Shown: one piece after another, positions 22,331 through 33,454 of the stretch
Position numbering within the stretch: the first letter of the stretch is position 1
Layout: every line of letters begins with the position of its first letter
NCBI GenBank assembly: GCA_033439265.1
Contig: JAVTVX010000019.1
Coordinates: 7,261,501-7,325,500, forward strand
From: Dillenia suffruticosa
Lineage: Eukaryota > Streptophyta > Magnoliopsida > Dilleniales > Dilleniaceae
DNA length: 64,000 bases
Direction of reading: 5' to 3'
Program-made: the position numbers and the translations under genes
Notes under the pieces: model-generated
Told to the model about the DNA's origin: nothing
Database searches by the model: none
The model's input: the letters and a program-made list of their open reading frames with translations, nothing else

Positions 22331-22539
22331 TCCTTCTACAAGTTGGAGTATCTATAGGGTCTCAAAGTTACCATTGTTAAGCTCGATTTTAAGGGAATCC
22401 TGTGATCACAGTACCTATGCGGGGGCAATGAAGTTGGTTATGCAAATACATCCTTGAAGGTGGCCAAAAGTTGTTAAACCTCCCCAAGAATGCCTTCGTT
22501 TGGTTTACTGCTCCCTTTCTCCATCATTGTTAGTTGATT

Positions 22540-22860
22540 GTTGTGCACCTTCAACACAAATAGAAGAGAAAAATCTCTTTTGCTTTTCATCTTACTGAAA
22601 GCAGGTGATTCCATGGATTTTAGGGTTGCCTTTGTGGCTCCTTTAAGCTCACACTCTTTCCCCGTTCATTGTAAAGTTCATCACCAACTCTTGAAAATTC
22701 CAAGTAATGTCGCCCAAGCTAGCAATCCACTATACACCAAGAACCGTTTCACAGCCATCGAGTGGAATTAACTATACATCTACCTTGAACTTATTCCTCT
22801 ACATCACCTAAATAACTCCTTTACACATTGCATTACTCATCTTCTTCCTGACCTTCCTCC
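22540..22860 (-). pseudogene. Gypsy protease remnant lacking the catalytic part
   Basis: The minus strand gives DGCETVLGV, WIASLGDITWNF, ELVMNFTMNGE, which correspond to the C-terminal part of a gypsy retropepsin ('L.GCD.VLG..WL..LGPI..D')). The upstream DSG triplet region is missing: sequence passes from a gag linker (EEGQEEDE) almost straight to this point. The protease was therefore partly deleted. Confidence 0.7.
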
Positions 22861-22894
22861 TCATTGCCGAGTATTGCCTCCACTGTTATCTTGT

Positions 22895-23860
22895 GTAATT
22901 GCTTGTTATTACATTTATGCCCAAAAGAGTACTTCTCATCACACCAAAAACAAAGTCCCTTGACTCTTCTCATCCATTTCCGTGTTAGTCATTCTTCTAA
23001 CTACCTTAGCCTTTCCCTTTGTTTCCTTCTGCTTCTGGTACTCTTTAGGAGTAGGTAATACTCCAGAAATTGCCATATAATTAGGATTGCTAGAGTGCTA
23101 AGAATACTTGACGACTCCAGACTTCACATGTGGTACTGTTATCCCACTATACGAGTACTTCAAGTTAAGTTATTGTTGCCTAGCTAAGGCATATGGTTCT
23201 TGCAAAGATTTGGGTCTAATAAGCTTCACCATGTTGCTAATTTTTGGCTTAATCTTGGCAAAAAAACAGCTGATTGCATAGTTTTCTGCCAAATCCAGCC
23301 TGCTTAACAGTGAATCAAATGACTCTAGAAACTCATCCAAGCTTCTTGACTGAATTAGATTCACCACTTCAGCCATTGGGTCCTCGTATATGCTATTACC
23401 AAAACATATATGGAGAGCCCTAACATATTCTTCCCAGTATGGCGTCTCCCTAGTTATTCGATTCTTCATATACATCTGGTGCCATTGTAGAGCCTTTCCT
23501 TCGATATGAATCGCTACAATTTTCACCTTCATATCCCAAGGCATCAAATCTAGCTCAAAGAAATTATGACATTTATAAAACCACCCCTTAAGATCTTCAC
23601 CATTGAATTTAGGAAATTTAACCTTTGTTTGTCTAGTCGGAGCTATACAGTTGTTGGCAGTACCTTTACCAACATGAACTGCTGGGTTCTGGCCTGTAGA
23701 AATTCCTCCTTGCTCAAACTCATCCTCATGGGATTCTTCATCAATAACCTTCTTCCCCTTTGCAGTTGCTATAAACCTTTTAATTTCTATAAATTTTAGA
23801 TTCCTGCTTGTCCGTTGCTGCTTTCAATTGTTCAACCAATTCTAAAATCAGCTACTTTAT
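22895..23860 (-). pseudogene. Gypsy gag with zinc knuckle
   Basis: The minus strand at about 23640-23547 reads KFNGEDLKGWFYKCHNFFEL, and 23547-23170 continues PWDMKVKIVAIHIEGKALQW, WEEYVRALHICFG and NLIQSRSLDEFLESFDSLLS, a Retrotrans_gag domain. At about 22965-22900 the knuckle LCFWCDEKYSFGHKC has the C-x2-C...GH.C pattern of chromovirus gag. Gag would form the virus-like particle. Frame breaks separate the domain from the knuckle. Confidence 0.85.
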
Positions 23861-23920
23861 CTCCTTTGTTCTTACTGTAGTCGAGTGGTGTCCCCAGTCT
23901 CTATGGTCACAGAAAGGCTT

Positions 23921-23933
23921 GCTCTGATACAAA
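23921..23933 (-). other. Gypsy primer-binding site
   Basis: The minus strand reads TTTGTATCAGAGC right after the 5' LTR, one or two changes from TGGTATCAGAGC, complementary to the 3' end of initiator tRNA-Met. Confidence 0.8.
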
Positions 23934-24182
23934 TGTTACGTGATAGAGGAAGTAGAGAGTAGGAAAAGAAGAGAAATTCAGACTTCTGATCAAATTCTTT
24001 CTTGCTTGCCCTCCCATTCTCCTTGCGAGTTACATTTACACACGTGACAATTTCCCTCCACTCATAACCAACTTCTCTCACTCTCTCTTCCTTGCCTTTG
24101 CCCCCACCTACTCTAACAACCCAACAGAATCCTCTCTAATACAACAACCCAACAGAAATAACAAAATAGCTTCCACATATCA
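23934..24182 (-). repeat. 5' LTR of the gypsy chromovirus
   Basis: 249 bp, TG...CA, pair of 19394-19646. Confidence 0.9.
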
Positions 24183-24600
24183 ATGCCATAGGATTGACTT
24201 GCACGGGGAGAGAAATTATTGTCAGAATTGGGGAATATTGAGGACAGTAGTTGCTCTGAGAGGAATTATAATGAGATTTATGACCCTTTTATGGATGGCT
24301 GTTCTAATAAGAATTATGCTGATATAGATCATCACCATCGTGACCTCTTCATCTTCCACAGTTTTGATATTGGCCCTGACCTCTACCATAAGAAGCATTA
24401 CCTGGTTAGCAACAAGGGCAACAATGACAACATTGGAAAATGTAGAAGAAGATACAGAGTTCTTACTTTTGGCTAGGTGATTTTCTTGAACAAGCAAAAC
24501 AGACCTCAATTCAACAAGCTTGCGTAATGGAATGTGACCAGAGAGAGTACTAACAGAACCGTTTTCAATAGGAAGGCCTTCAAGCATCTGAATCACCAAA
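24183..24600 (-). pseudogene. Copia gag fragment upstream of the gypsy insertion
   Basis: The minus strand (24599-24222) reads VIQMLEGLPIENGSVSTLSG, then LRKLVELRSVLLVQENHLAK and NSVSSSTFSN, the C-terminal half of a copia gag ('QMLSGLP.EY..L...I......F.EL.S.LL..E.RL'). A Gly/Arg-rich stretch follows in another frame (GRGQGQYQN...GRGR pattern broken by frameshift), as expected before the zinc knuckle that now lies beyond the gypsy insertion at 19394. The N-terminal half is absent. Confidence 0.8.
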
Positions 24601-24955
24601 TTAGATATTCAAATATATTAAAACTAATTGAATCTCATCCCTTTCATTGTCTATCACATTGAATTTAAAGTATGTGTATTCAAATATTGGTCAAGTGGAT
24701 ACAAGAAATAATGAGAAAAACTACAAATAATTTTCATTTTAAAACCATTTTGAACTCTTTTTGATCTGAGACGTTTGATCAACCATGTCAACATCATGCA
24801 TAACTGTCAAATCATTTTGTTCAAAAATAATTTGAAAATTAAGTTGGTGCTGTTAGTTAACCTCTTTTAACTAAAAATCATTTGAATAATATCTATTTTT
24901 GAGATTTATTTATGATTTTAATTAGTTGTTAACTAATGGAAGACACTTGAGCGTT
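24601..24955. other. Unassigned AT-rich DNA
   Basis: No coding or repeat structure was recognised between the gag fragment and the next element. Confidence 0.4.
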
Positions 24956-24960
24956 GGCTT
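24956..24960. repeat. Left target-site duplication GGCTT
   Basis: It matches 37414-37418 and directly flanks the copia element 24961-37413. Confidence 0.75.
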
Positions 24961-25296
24961 TGTTAACATATGTTACTTTCCATATATTAACATATGGAAA
25001 ATAAATATTTTCAAAAAATATACATGATACGATACGATGTCATTATATCAAACATTTATTATTATTAGCAATATATTTTTATATATATCAACTTATGTTA
25101 CCCAAAATATCATAATATGTCAATATTTTGTCGTAATATATTGACATATCATATTTTTGGAGAATACTTGATTTTAGGGTTTTCCTTTTATATACATATC
25201 TTAACTTGTATAAATACTCTCTTTGTTCAATATATTAAATATACAATAAAATACAAAGAATTTTCTCTCCCGCATTATCTTTCTCTATTCTCTACA
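24961..25296 (+). repeat. 5' LTR of the plus-strand copia element
   Basis: 336 bp, TG...CA. Its last 270 bp or so match 37126-37413 (shared AAATATCATAA, TTTTGTCG, ATATTAAATATACAATAAAA and TCTCTATTCTCTA). A TATA-like box (gtataaatactc, near 25209) lies inside. Confidence 0.85.
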
Positions 25297-25308
25297 TGGT
25301 ATCAAAAC
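25297..25308 (+). other. Copia primer-binding site
   Basis: TGGTATCAAAAC directly after the LTR; it resembles TGGTATCAGAGC, complementary to initiator tRNA-Met. Confidence 0.75.
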
Positions 25309-25900
25309 TTTCTTTACAAAAAAAGTTAGAAAATATTTCTAGGTTTTTATATAGGTAAAAAACCCTCACCTTTTCTTTTCCTCTCCCAAAGCAACTCCCT
25401 CAATATAATTATATTGAGCGAATTATGTAGGAAAATAAAAAATCTATTTTTTATCTCCCAACTTATTTTAGTTTCTGGTGAAAATAGCCTCCATACACGC
25501 CATCTATGTACCCATACGCTGTTGGTGTAGCATCGTCAGGTCTAACATCTGAGCACACCACTATGTTCTACACACTCAGCACTAATAGCAATAAAAATTC
25601 TGGTCTCATCCAGCCATGCACGCGCCCTCATGCACCGCTATAATCTCCCAGAAATAGCCATTAAAGTCCTGAAAAGCTTGTGATTAGGGCTTCTTCTCCG
25701 GTCTTTTTCTACTCATAGGCTCATCGAGTGGTCAACTAGCGTATACCAAATTGACCTACGTTTCTTACCGATTACATATGTGACAATCAAACCAACAATT
25801 CATGAGCCGCTCAAACACCGAAAGTTTGTTATGAAAAACTAGATTCCAAAGGTTCAAGAAGCTTAAAACAATGTCATTTTGCACGTTCTCCAACATGTGT
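25309..25900 (+). pseudogene. Copia leader and eroded gag region
   Basis: By position this should encode gag. No frame is long and no gag motif is certain. It ends at the insertion point of the nested element and resumes at 33455. Confidence 0.4.
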
Positions 25901-25905
25901 CGCAT
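25901..25905. repeat. Left target-site duplication CGCAT
   Basis: It matches 33450-33454 and flanks the nested gypsy-type element. Confidence 0.85.
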
Positions 25906-27317
25906 TGGTGGGTGTTAATTCAATAAAAATTAAAATTACCTACTTTGCAAAATATAAGTATAGGGCGAGTAGGATCGTTATCACGGAATGGTGGATTTAT
26001 TTCTTTTTAAAAAAAATAAAAATATAGGGTTTGATGATTAACTAAACTAATAATTCAAAGAAAAAAATAATTGACTAAGGATAAATAAATAACACAAAAT
26101 TAAAAGAATAAAAATTAGTAGAAATCAACTTTTTGGACAAAAGAATTATATCCATCTTGATTCGAGTTAATTGATCATCGATCTACCTAATAAATTTAAC
26201 AAATTATAAATAAATTAGTTATAATCATTCAACAACCGTCGAATAACAAATCTCTCATTATTTTGTTATAATTAAAAGAAACTCATTAATTATTTCTTTA
26301 ATCAAAAGACAAACCTAGATAAATTCATAGGAATTATTATTTTGACAGCATTAAGATTTAGAGAGACTTAATTTTAGTTAATAAACATACAAACGTATTT
26401 ATTTAAATTAGATTATTTAATTCCATAATATAGATTAGATTGCTTGTGAGATCATGAAATTATGTCAGGTATCACTATACTAAAACAAATAAATAATTAC
26501 AGATTTACCATTTTAATTGAATGTAAATTTTTTTAGAATTATTAAATATTGACCAGTATTCAATAAACTCTAAAAAATCATAAACACTAGAGTACATGAA
26601 TTAAATAAATATCTATAAATTGTATATATAATATATTCAATTAGATCTCACAATCATTAAGATCAAGATTTCAATAACCCTTCAATTAGAAAAAAAATTT
26701 AGAAAAATGACATGAAAGAAGAAGAAAACAAGAATGGTTAAACTTCTATAGAGAAAATAACATTCTCCCTTTTTTAGAGAAGTTTAATTTCTCTTTTATG
26801 TGAGTGAGTCTTCTCTTTTGGAGACAAGTTTTTCTAAATCTTGATAACTATTAAAACGAAGTCTTACAAAAAATAAAAAAAAACCTACTTGGTTTGAAAA
26901 AGAGAAAATTTCTAAAAGATAAAATATCATGAAAACTAGATTCTTTAAAAGTGTATCCCTAAATATTAGAAATAAATCAATATATTGAGAATTTTTCAAT
27001 GTTTCCAAAATAAACTCAAATTCCTTTGTAATCACGTGCAGAGATGAATGATGCTGACTTTGCCACTAGGAAAAATCCTTCATAGAATCTCGAAAGCCAT
27101 ATGCTCATGCACTGAGGTAAGAGTGTGGCTATCCACGGTCTTATCCGCTTATGATCAATACTCCAAATTAACTCTTTTTTTTTTTGCTATTTTCTCCACA
27201 ACTCTTCTTCACCAATCTTAAATATCAAATAATATAAAAAAAAAACTATTAATGTAATAATTATCCAAAAATCAAGTAAAATCAATTGGAATTATTACAC
27301 TAATTTATACTCTATCA
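25906..27317 (-). repeat. 3' LTR of the 7.5-kb Athila-like element
   Basis: About 1412 bp, TG...CA, matching 32073-33449 along its length (shared GGCGAGTAGG, GGGTTTGATGATTAACTAAA, CGATC and GAATTATTACAC blocks). Confidence 0.85.
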
Positions 27318-27331
27318 AATTTCCCCACACC
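27318..27331 (-). other. Polypurine tract
   Basis: The minus strand reads AGGTGTGGGGAAATT before the LTR start TGATAG, the PPT type of Athila-like elements. Confidence 0.75.
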
Positions 27332-29700
27332 TAAATAATATTTGTCTTCAAGCATTCTCAACTCAAACAAAATAACGTATTTCGCATCATTTTGCACTAG
27401 TACAACCATTACATCCCTTAATAGCTCTTTCAAAATCAAAACTATAAAATTCAACAATTTTCTCTATGGATTCACTCAAAGACACTCAAAATTGGGTAAA
27501 GGACATATGTTACTCAAATCAACACAATGAATTGGCATTACCATAAACTTGCAAATATATCAATTCTCCACCACTCAAAAGTATGAAATTCATGCACCAT
27601 TCAAAAAGTTTTTTTATTTAGTTATAACGGTATTAGTGTTAAGGGTATGATAAAAGAGATATTTGAGATAGAAAATGTACCAAAAGAAATATATAGTCAA
27701 CCGCGTACTTCTTCTGTACCGAGCACTCTTGTCCCAACAAACAATATACAAGATAAAATTTGTCGTTTTTTGCTATCCTCTTGTTTTCTTTCAAACTCCT
27801 TTCTTCATTCACTTGTTCTTTTTTTTTCCTTTCATCTCCATGTATGAAAAGAAACAATATTCAACACTTTTTCCTCCTTTTTTTTTCACTACTTCAACTT
27901 CAACTTTTTTTTCTTTTTTTTTTGAACCATTCCCAATATCCCTTTTCTTCTTTTTCTAAACAATCACCCAAAATAGAATAATCAAGAAAATAATAAAGTT
28001 TCTTTCTTTCTTGCACAAACCCAAACTTCATTTTCATACCCATGGAAGCATTAGAATCAAAATTTTCAATCATCATATCTCCCTTGGGACAAACAAACAA
28101 CCAAATCATGCCATTAATTACATACTCCTTTGGTATAAGGGTTTGAAAAGAAAGTCAAAATAAAAAGTTAGGTATTATATTAAGGTGATTATAAACAAAG
28201 AAAATGGTCACAAACTCAACTAGGTTAATTAAGGGGTTATAAAATCAACGAGGAAATTTTAACAAAATCCAAAAAAGGAATAAGCTTAGGTGTCTTTACC
28301 ATTTTAACGCATGAAATTCAAAAAATGTGGTTTCAATATGCATAACCGAACAAGTTCTAAAATATCCAATCTAATTGTGATATTCACTCAACAATAAATA
28401 ATTTCGAGCACATAAAATGAATTTGTTCTTTTCATACTCGAAATCTCACTTTTAAGTAGATTTGGAATCAAATTTACATGTTTATCCTTCAAAACAACAA
28501 CTAAAGAAACAAGCAGCCACTCACGTACCAAATAACTATTATTAAAAGTTATCTCTCATATATTTTCAGTTCAACCAAATAACACACATCAACTATAGAG
28601 TTCGAGAATTTAAAATTTGTGAACAAAACATTTTAAGCAAAATAAAAACTTCAATTTTTTTTTTCAAAATTATGTTGGCTTTACTAAAATGTTTCAAAAA
28701 CTCAAACTCACCCTAATAAAGAAAATCAAACACAAACACCAAAAACACAAACACATGCTAAGTCGAGAGAGACAAAAACAGACAACTAGCTCAAACAAAA
28801 AAAAAAGATAAAGTTAAAAATAAAAAAGATAAAGTTAGAATAAAACTTGCTTAGAGTGGAGTAGGGAGTGGTGGTAGAGTGCTGCTTGAAGAGGAGGTTA
28901 TGGCAACAAGTGTGACAGAGGGCGGACAAGGAAGTGGCTCAGTCATTGATGGTGGAGGAGATGCATCGATTGAAGGGTGGACGGATGGCAGTGGCGCTGG
29001 AGATTAAGAATAGAGAAAGAAAAACCTAAAGAAGAAAAACATCATTAAAGTAAAATTGTAAGGATTAAAAGCAAAATATTTTTTTTAAGAAAGAAAAAAA
29101 GTTAAGGCATGGCCATGCCCTAATCTTAGATCACTTCTGGTCACTCCTAAAATTGACTTATTGAATATTGAATACTTCAAAACTTCGTGGGCATGCGACC
29201 ATAGAAAATAAGTGGTTCTGGCCATTGTCATCTCACAGCTCTTGAGCCCTACAAAATACCAACAAAATTTAAATTCAAATTAAATCAACAAAAACAAATA
29301 TTAAATAAAAATCATAAAAACATTAGGTTATCTCCCAATAAGCACCTTTCTTAATTTATTGTTTTTGGCCAGACATAGTATTCTTGTTTTAACCTTGATC
29401 ATAAATCGGATGTGTTCTCCATTATAGAGACATTAAAACTCTCAATAAAAGGTTTAAATTCTATGATCATTGACTTTAAAAATTTTATTAGTCTCCAGAC
29501 TTTGAATTTCAATAACTCCTTTAAGAGAAATATTTATTATTTCTTATGGTCCGGTCCATCTCAATTTCAACTTACCTAGAATCAGCTTCAATTTTGAATT
29601 AAAAAGAAGAACTTTTTGGCTTACAATGAAATGCTTTCGGTGTAGGGGTTTGTCATGGAGATATTGGATTCTTTACTTATAGAGCTTTGGAGCAATATAG
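27332..29700 (-). other. Noncoding body of the 7.5-kb element
   Basis: This is where RT and integrase would lie in an autonomous relative. I see none. It holds T-rich tracts (27780-27960), an A-rich counterpart, and GGCATGGCCATGCC near 29106, a palindrome of the kind repeated in the related elements at 44.3-44.7 kb. Confidence 0.6.
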
Positions 29701-30433
29701 TATCTTAAATTTTTCCATTGTTCTCCAACTATACATCCTTATCTGTAAAACTCTTTTTAGCCACAAAATCTAATTCATTATATACAAAATTACCTTTAAA
29801 ATCATCATGTACAATGGGATCAACCATACTAACACGAAAAATAGACTCAATATCATTTGGATACTTTATGACATCAAAAATATTAAAAATAATAACTTCA
29901 CTATCAAATTCAAGAGTTAAAATACCTAAATCCATATCAATTTGTATTCTAACTATTTTCATAAATGGTCTTCCCAACAATATACAAGCAGAGTTAGGAG
30001 AGTATGCATCATCCATATCAATAACATAGAAATTAATAAGAAAAATAAACTCATTCACTTTCATTAAAACAACTTCAATCACACCCTCAGAATATGAATT
30101 TGACCTGTCAGTTAATTGAATTATCACTTTTGTCTCTTTCAAAGATCCTAAACTCAAATACTTATAAATAAATAAAGACATAACATTTATAGATGTCCTT
30201 GATCAAGTATAGCCTTATCTACCTTTTTCATTACCAATCATACAAGATATAATAAACATACTAGGGTTTTCGCACTTTTGAGGTAATTTACTTTGGATGA
30301 CTGTCGAAACATTCTCACCAACTAAAATTTTATAATCATCCTTCAATTTCATTTTCTTAGTGCACAATTCCTTAAGAAATTTATCATATTTTGGCACTTG
30401 TCTTATTGCTTCCAAAAGTTGGATATTGATCAA
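29701..30433 (-). pseudogene. Athila-type protease region
   Basis: The minus strand at 30433-30215 reads INIQLLEAIRQVPKYDKFLK and LGENVSTVIQSKLPQK-like sequence, the linker before the protease. The part at 30181-29729 has IIQLTDRSNSYSEGVIEVVL, FYVIDMDD, ILLGRPFMKIVRIQIDMD and LTLEFDSEVIIFN, the C-terminal part of the Athila protease domain. The D-S/T-G triplet region between the two is not visible in frame. The segment is longer than in the related elements at 45 and 53 kb, which lack the middle. Confidence 0.8.
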
Positions 30434-31500
30434 TATCTTTCAGAAAGTTTCCAAGATCTCTCTCTCTTCCTTCTCTTTCTTCGATCATGCCAACCTATTA
30501 GTAAAAGTTGGTGGAATCATTATCTTGGATTTCAAATTAGATTCATTACTTACCTCTTTAGTTGAAACATCCAAGGTTTTTGACTTTTTTTTTTTATAAC
30601 TTTTGTTCTCCTTTTGTACTTTCACTTTCGGTGAAATACTTTGCACATTCTTTCCACTTTTAAGAATCATGGCACTTACATTTTCCCTTTGATTTATTTC
30701 AACTTGAGAATGTAGCTTACCTTAATTAGTTTCAAGTTAAACTCTAGCAAATTGTGATATTTAAGTTTCTAAATTTTGGATACCGGCTCTTGTCTCTTGT
30801 TGAAATCTTTGAGTTTTTGTTGGAATATTTGAGTTTCCTACTAGATTCTTTGAGTTTCCAGTTGAGCAATTGACTACTATTAGTCAAATCTATAACAATA
30901 TCTTTTAAAGATATACCCAAATTCAAAGAGGTTTGTAGGAGTTAGAATTGTGGTCTAGTTTGATGTTACTATTGAAACCCTTGAGGTCAATTCTAATAGC
31001 TAAAATTGGGATGATCCTTCCATCCTTGATTGTAAGCATTTGAATAATGATCATATTTTCTTTATGGATGACTTGGAAATCCTTCTATTGCATTAACTTG
31101 TTCAATTGGATCATCTTGAAGAGTGGGGCACATATTGGTTGTATGACCCAGATTTGAACAAATTCCACAAGGTTTAACATCATTTGCCTTACAAGCCATT
31201 TCTCCATAAGAGATGTTATTGTCTCTAATCTTCGATCGATGGAAGAAATACTTACTTTATTGACCTTTCTTGGAACATCTTGTCGTATCTCAGATTGTTG
31301 TGCATTGATTGCCAAGTTTGATATTAAATTCCTTACTTTCTCGGATGTCTTATTTATCAATGCTCCTCTACTAGTAGCATGAATCAAATTCTTGTCCATA
31401 TGTGAGAGTCCCTTATAAAAATATTGAATAAGCAAATGTTTGGGAATTTGATGTTGGAGACAACTTGCACACAACTGTTTGAATCACTCCCATTACTCAT
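30434..31500 (-). pseudogene. Athila-type gag
   Basis: The minus strand from 31474 reads CLQHQIPKHLLIQYFYKGLS, then DATSRGALINKT-like text, VRNLISNLAINAQQ and RQDVPRKVNKVS, a Retrotrans_gag C-terminal pattern of Athila elements ('C..H.......FY.GL......LD...GG.....T..A...I...A.NS'). A zinc-knuckle trace (CG-CSNLGHTT-type, split by frameshift near 31140-31180) follows, then a Ser/Lys/Glu-rich linker to 30485. Stops and frameshifts are frequent. Confidence 0.8.
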
Positions 31501-32048
31501 ACAAAGTCTATCCACTATATTGCCTTATAAACATATCTCCTTTCTAATTGTGGCTACATGAGATATTGGGAAATTTTTTCTAAAAACAACCTTTTAATGC
31601 CATTTCGGGTTGTAATAGAATCATATGGCAAATAGTAAAACCAATTTTTTTACTTTATCAACTAAACAAAAAGGAAAAACTCTTAATTTAAGTTGTTCCT
31701 CAGTTACCCCTGTGGTCTTATTGTCGAACACACAATATTAGGAAAATCAATGCAAAGATGTTGTTATTAACATTAAGGGTTGTTAACTCTCTTAAAGTCT
31801 TTTGGACCGCCATATCTTCTTTCTTAAAGTCCTTACTTTGTCGCAGTTAAATTCCAGCAAGTCCATTGCTGGGCTTAGTCCGAAGGTGAAGATGATGCTT
31901 GATTCGCTTATTGTGTCTCCTTCTTCAATCCTCGGTTTGTCTTCTCGATCTCTAGATCAAATACTAATTTATATACACAAGAAGAACGAGGCATAAACTA
32001 GAAACAAGAAGAAAACAAAACTTAAAAGAAATAAATCACTTAACACCA
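31501..32048 (-). pseudogene. N-terminal gag and leader remnant
   Basis: This lies between the PBS and the gag domain. It shares a KTLREL-type opening with the related gag at 46073 and 54239, but the frame is eroded. Confidence 0.45.
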
Positions 32049-32070
32049 TTTCTGGCAACGATGTCAACTT
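32049..32070 (-). other. Degraded tRNA-Asp-type primer-binding site
   Basis: The plus strand reads tctggcaacgatgtcaa where the related elements have CCCCGGCAGCGGCGCCA, the tRNA-Asp 3' end. Position beside the LTR supports the assignment. Confidence 0.6.
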
Positions 32071-32072
32071 GT

Positions 32073-33449
32073 TGATAGGTGTCAATCCAACAACATTATC
32101 TACTTCACATAATACGAGTATAAGGCGAGTAGGGTCGTCTTCTCAGGGAATGGTGGATTTACTGCCTTTAAGAAAAATAAAAATATGGGGTTTGATAGTT
32201 AACTAAACTAATAATTCAAGAAACAAAATAATTGACTAAAAATAAAGAAATAACTCAAAATTAAAAAAATAAAAATCAATAGAAGTCAACTTTCTAGTTA
32301 AAGGAATTATATCCACCTTGATTGGAGTTAATGGATTATCGATCTATCTAATGAATTCGATAAATCATAAATAAATTGATTATAATCATTCAACAACCAT
32401 CGAATAATCAATTTATCTTCATTTCATTGATAATTAAGAGAAATTCGTTAATTATTTTCCTTATCGAAAGACAAACCTAAAGAATTTCATAGGATTTGGT
32501 ATTTCGATAACATTAAAATGTAAAAAGATCCAATTCTAATTAATAAACACACAAGTGAGTTTATTTAAATTAGGTTATTTAGTTCCATGATATAAATTAG
32601 ACTGCTTGCGAGATCATGAAATCATGTCATGCACTACTATATCAAAATAAGCAAATAATTACGGATTTATCATTTTAATTGACTATAAATTATTATAGAA
32701 TTATCAAATATTGACTAGTTATTCAGTAAATTCTAAAAAATTATAAACACTAAAGTATATAAATTAAATAATTATCTATGAATTGTTGATACAATATGCT
32801 TAATTAAATTTCACAATCATTAACAAATAAAATTTCAATAACCCTTCAACTAGAAAAAAAAATTATAAATAAGACATGGAAGAAGAAGAATACAAGAATG
32901 AATAAAATTCTTCAAAGAAAATAATACAAAATATACTTGGAGGAGTTTATGTCCTCTATTATAGGAGTGAGTCTCGGAAAAAATCTTCCTAAATCTTGAT
33001 AACTACTAAAAAGAAGAGTTTACTAAAAAAATAGCCTAATTGGTTTTAAAAAGATAAGTTTTCAAAATATTATGAAAGCTGGATTTTTAAAAAATTTATT
33101 TCTAAATATTAAGAATAAGTCAACATGCTAAGAATCTTCAAAACAGACTCAAATTTCTTGTGTGATCATGTGTAGGGAGGAATGTTGCTGACTTTGCCTC
33201 TACAAAAAATCTTTTAGAGAATCTCGAAAGCTATATGCCAACACTCTAAGGTAAGAGTACGACTATCTACAGTCTGCTCCTCCTATGTATCAATACTCCA
33301 AATTAAATCACTTTTCTTCTCTTTTCTTCACAATTCTTTTTTACCAATCCTAAAATACTAAATATCATAAAATATAGTTATTAGTGTAATAATTATCCAA
33401 AAATTAAACAAAATCAACTAGAATTATTACACCAATTCATATGCTATCA
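32073..33449 (-). repeat. 5' LTR of the 7.5-kb Athila-like element
   Basis: 1377 bp, partner of 25906-27317. Confidence 0.85.
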
Positions 33450-33454
33450 CGCAT
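33450..33454. repeat. Right target-site duplication CGCAT
   Basis: Identical to 25901-25905. Confidence 0.85.

Larger units (their letters stand above)
19394..24182 (-). mobile_element. Ty3/gypsy chromovirus (Reina-like), 4.8 kb
   Basis: Two LTRs of about 250 bp bound an internal region with, on the minus strand, PBS, gag with zinc knuckle, protease remnant, RT, RNase H, integrase and a C-terminal chromodomain. Short LTRs, a total near 5 kb and the chromodomain point to the Reina clade of chromoviruses. The two LTRs differ by about a dozen substitutions, mostly transitions, plus one small indel, so the insertion is old. Multiple TAG stops and frameshifts kill every domain. It is inserted in a copia gag. 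Confidence 0.9.
18946..24600 (-). mobile_element. Deleted minus-strand copia carrying a nested gypsy element
   Basis: The left part (18946-19393) contains, on the minus strand, the end of a gag zinc knuckle joined almost directly to the end of RNase H and a PPT (AGTGCAAGTGAGAGA, about 18950-18966). The right part (24183-24600) is the gag upstream of that knuckle. Everything between gag and RNase H has been deleted (junction near 19235). The gypsy element 19394-24182 interrupts gag. No clear 5-bp duplication surrounds the gypsy copy (AACGA left, ATGCC right). Confidence 0.75.
25906..33449 (-). mobile_element. Non-autonomous Athila-like Ty3/gypsy element, 7.5 kb
   Basis: Two LTRs of about 1.4 kb, perfect CGCAT duplications, a degraded tRNA-Asp-type PBS beside the right LTR and a PPT beside the left LTR define a minus-strand element. 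Its body encodes only a gag (31474-31085 and adjoining frames) and an Athila-type protease-linker region (30433-29729). No RT, RNase H or integrase could be seen in 27318-29700. It is related to the elements in 41247-55895: same LTR sequence skeleton, PBS and PPT. It most resembles the gag-only non-autonomous gypsy elements described in plants (TR-GAG type). Confidence 0.85.

Noticed and set aside
27639..28109. Several short open frames of Phe/Leu/Ser or Lys/Glu type
   Set aside because: They overlap on both strands in T-rich DNA of a retroelement's noncoding part and match nothing.
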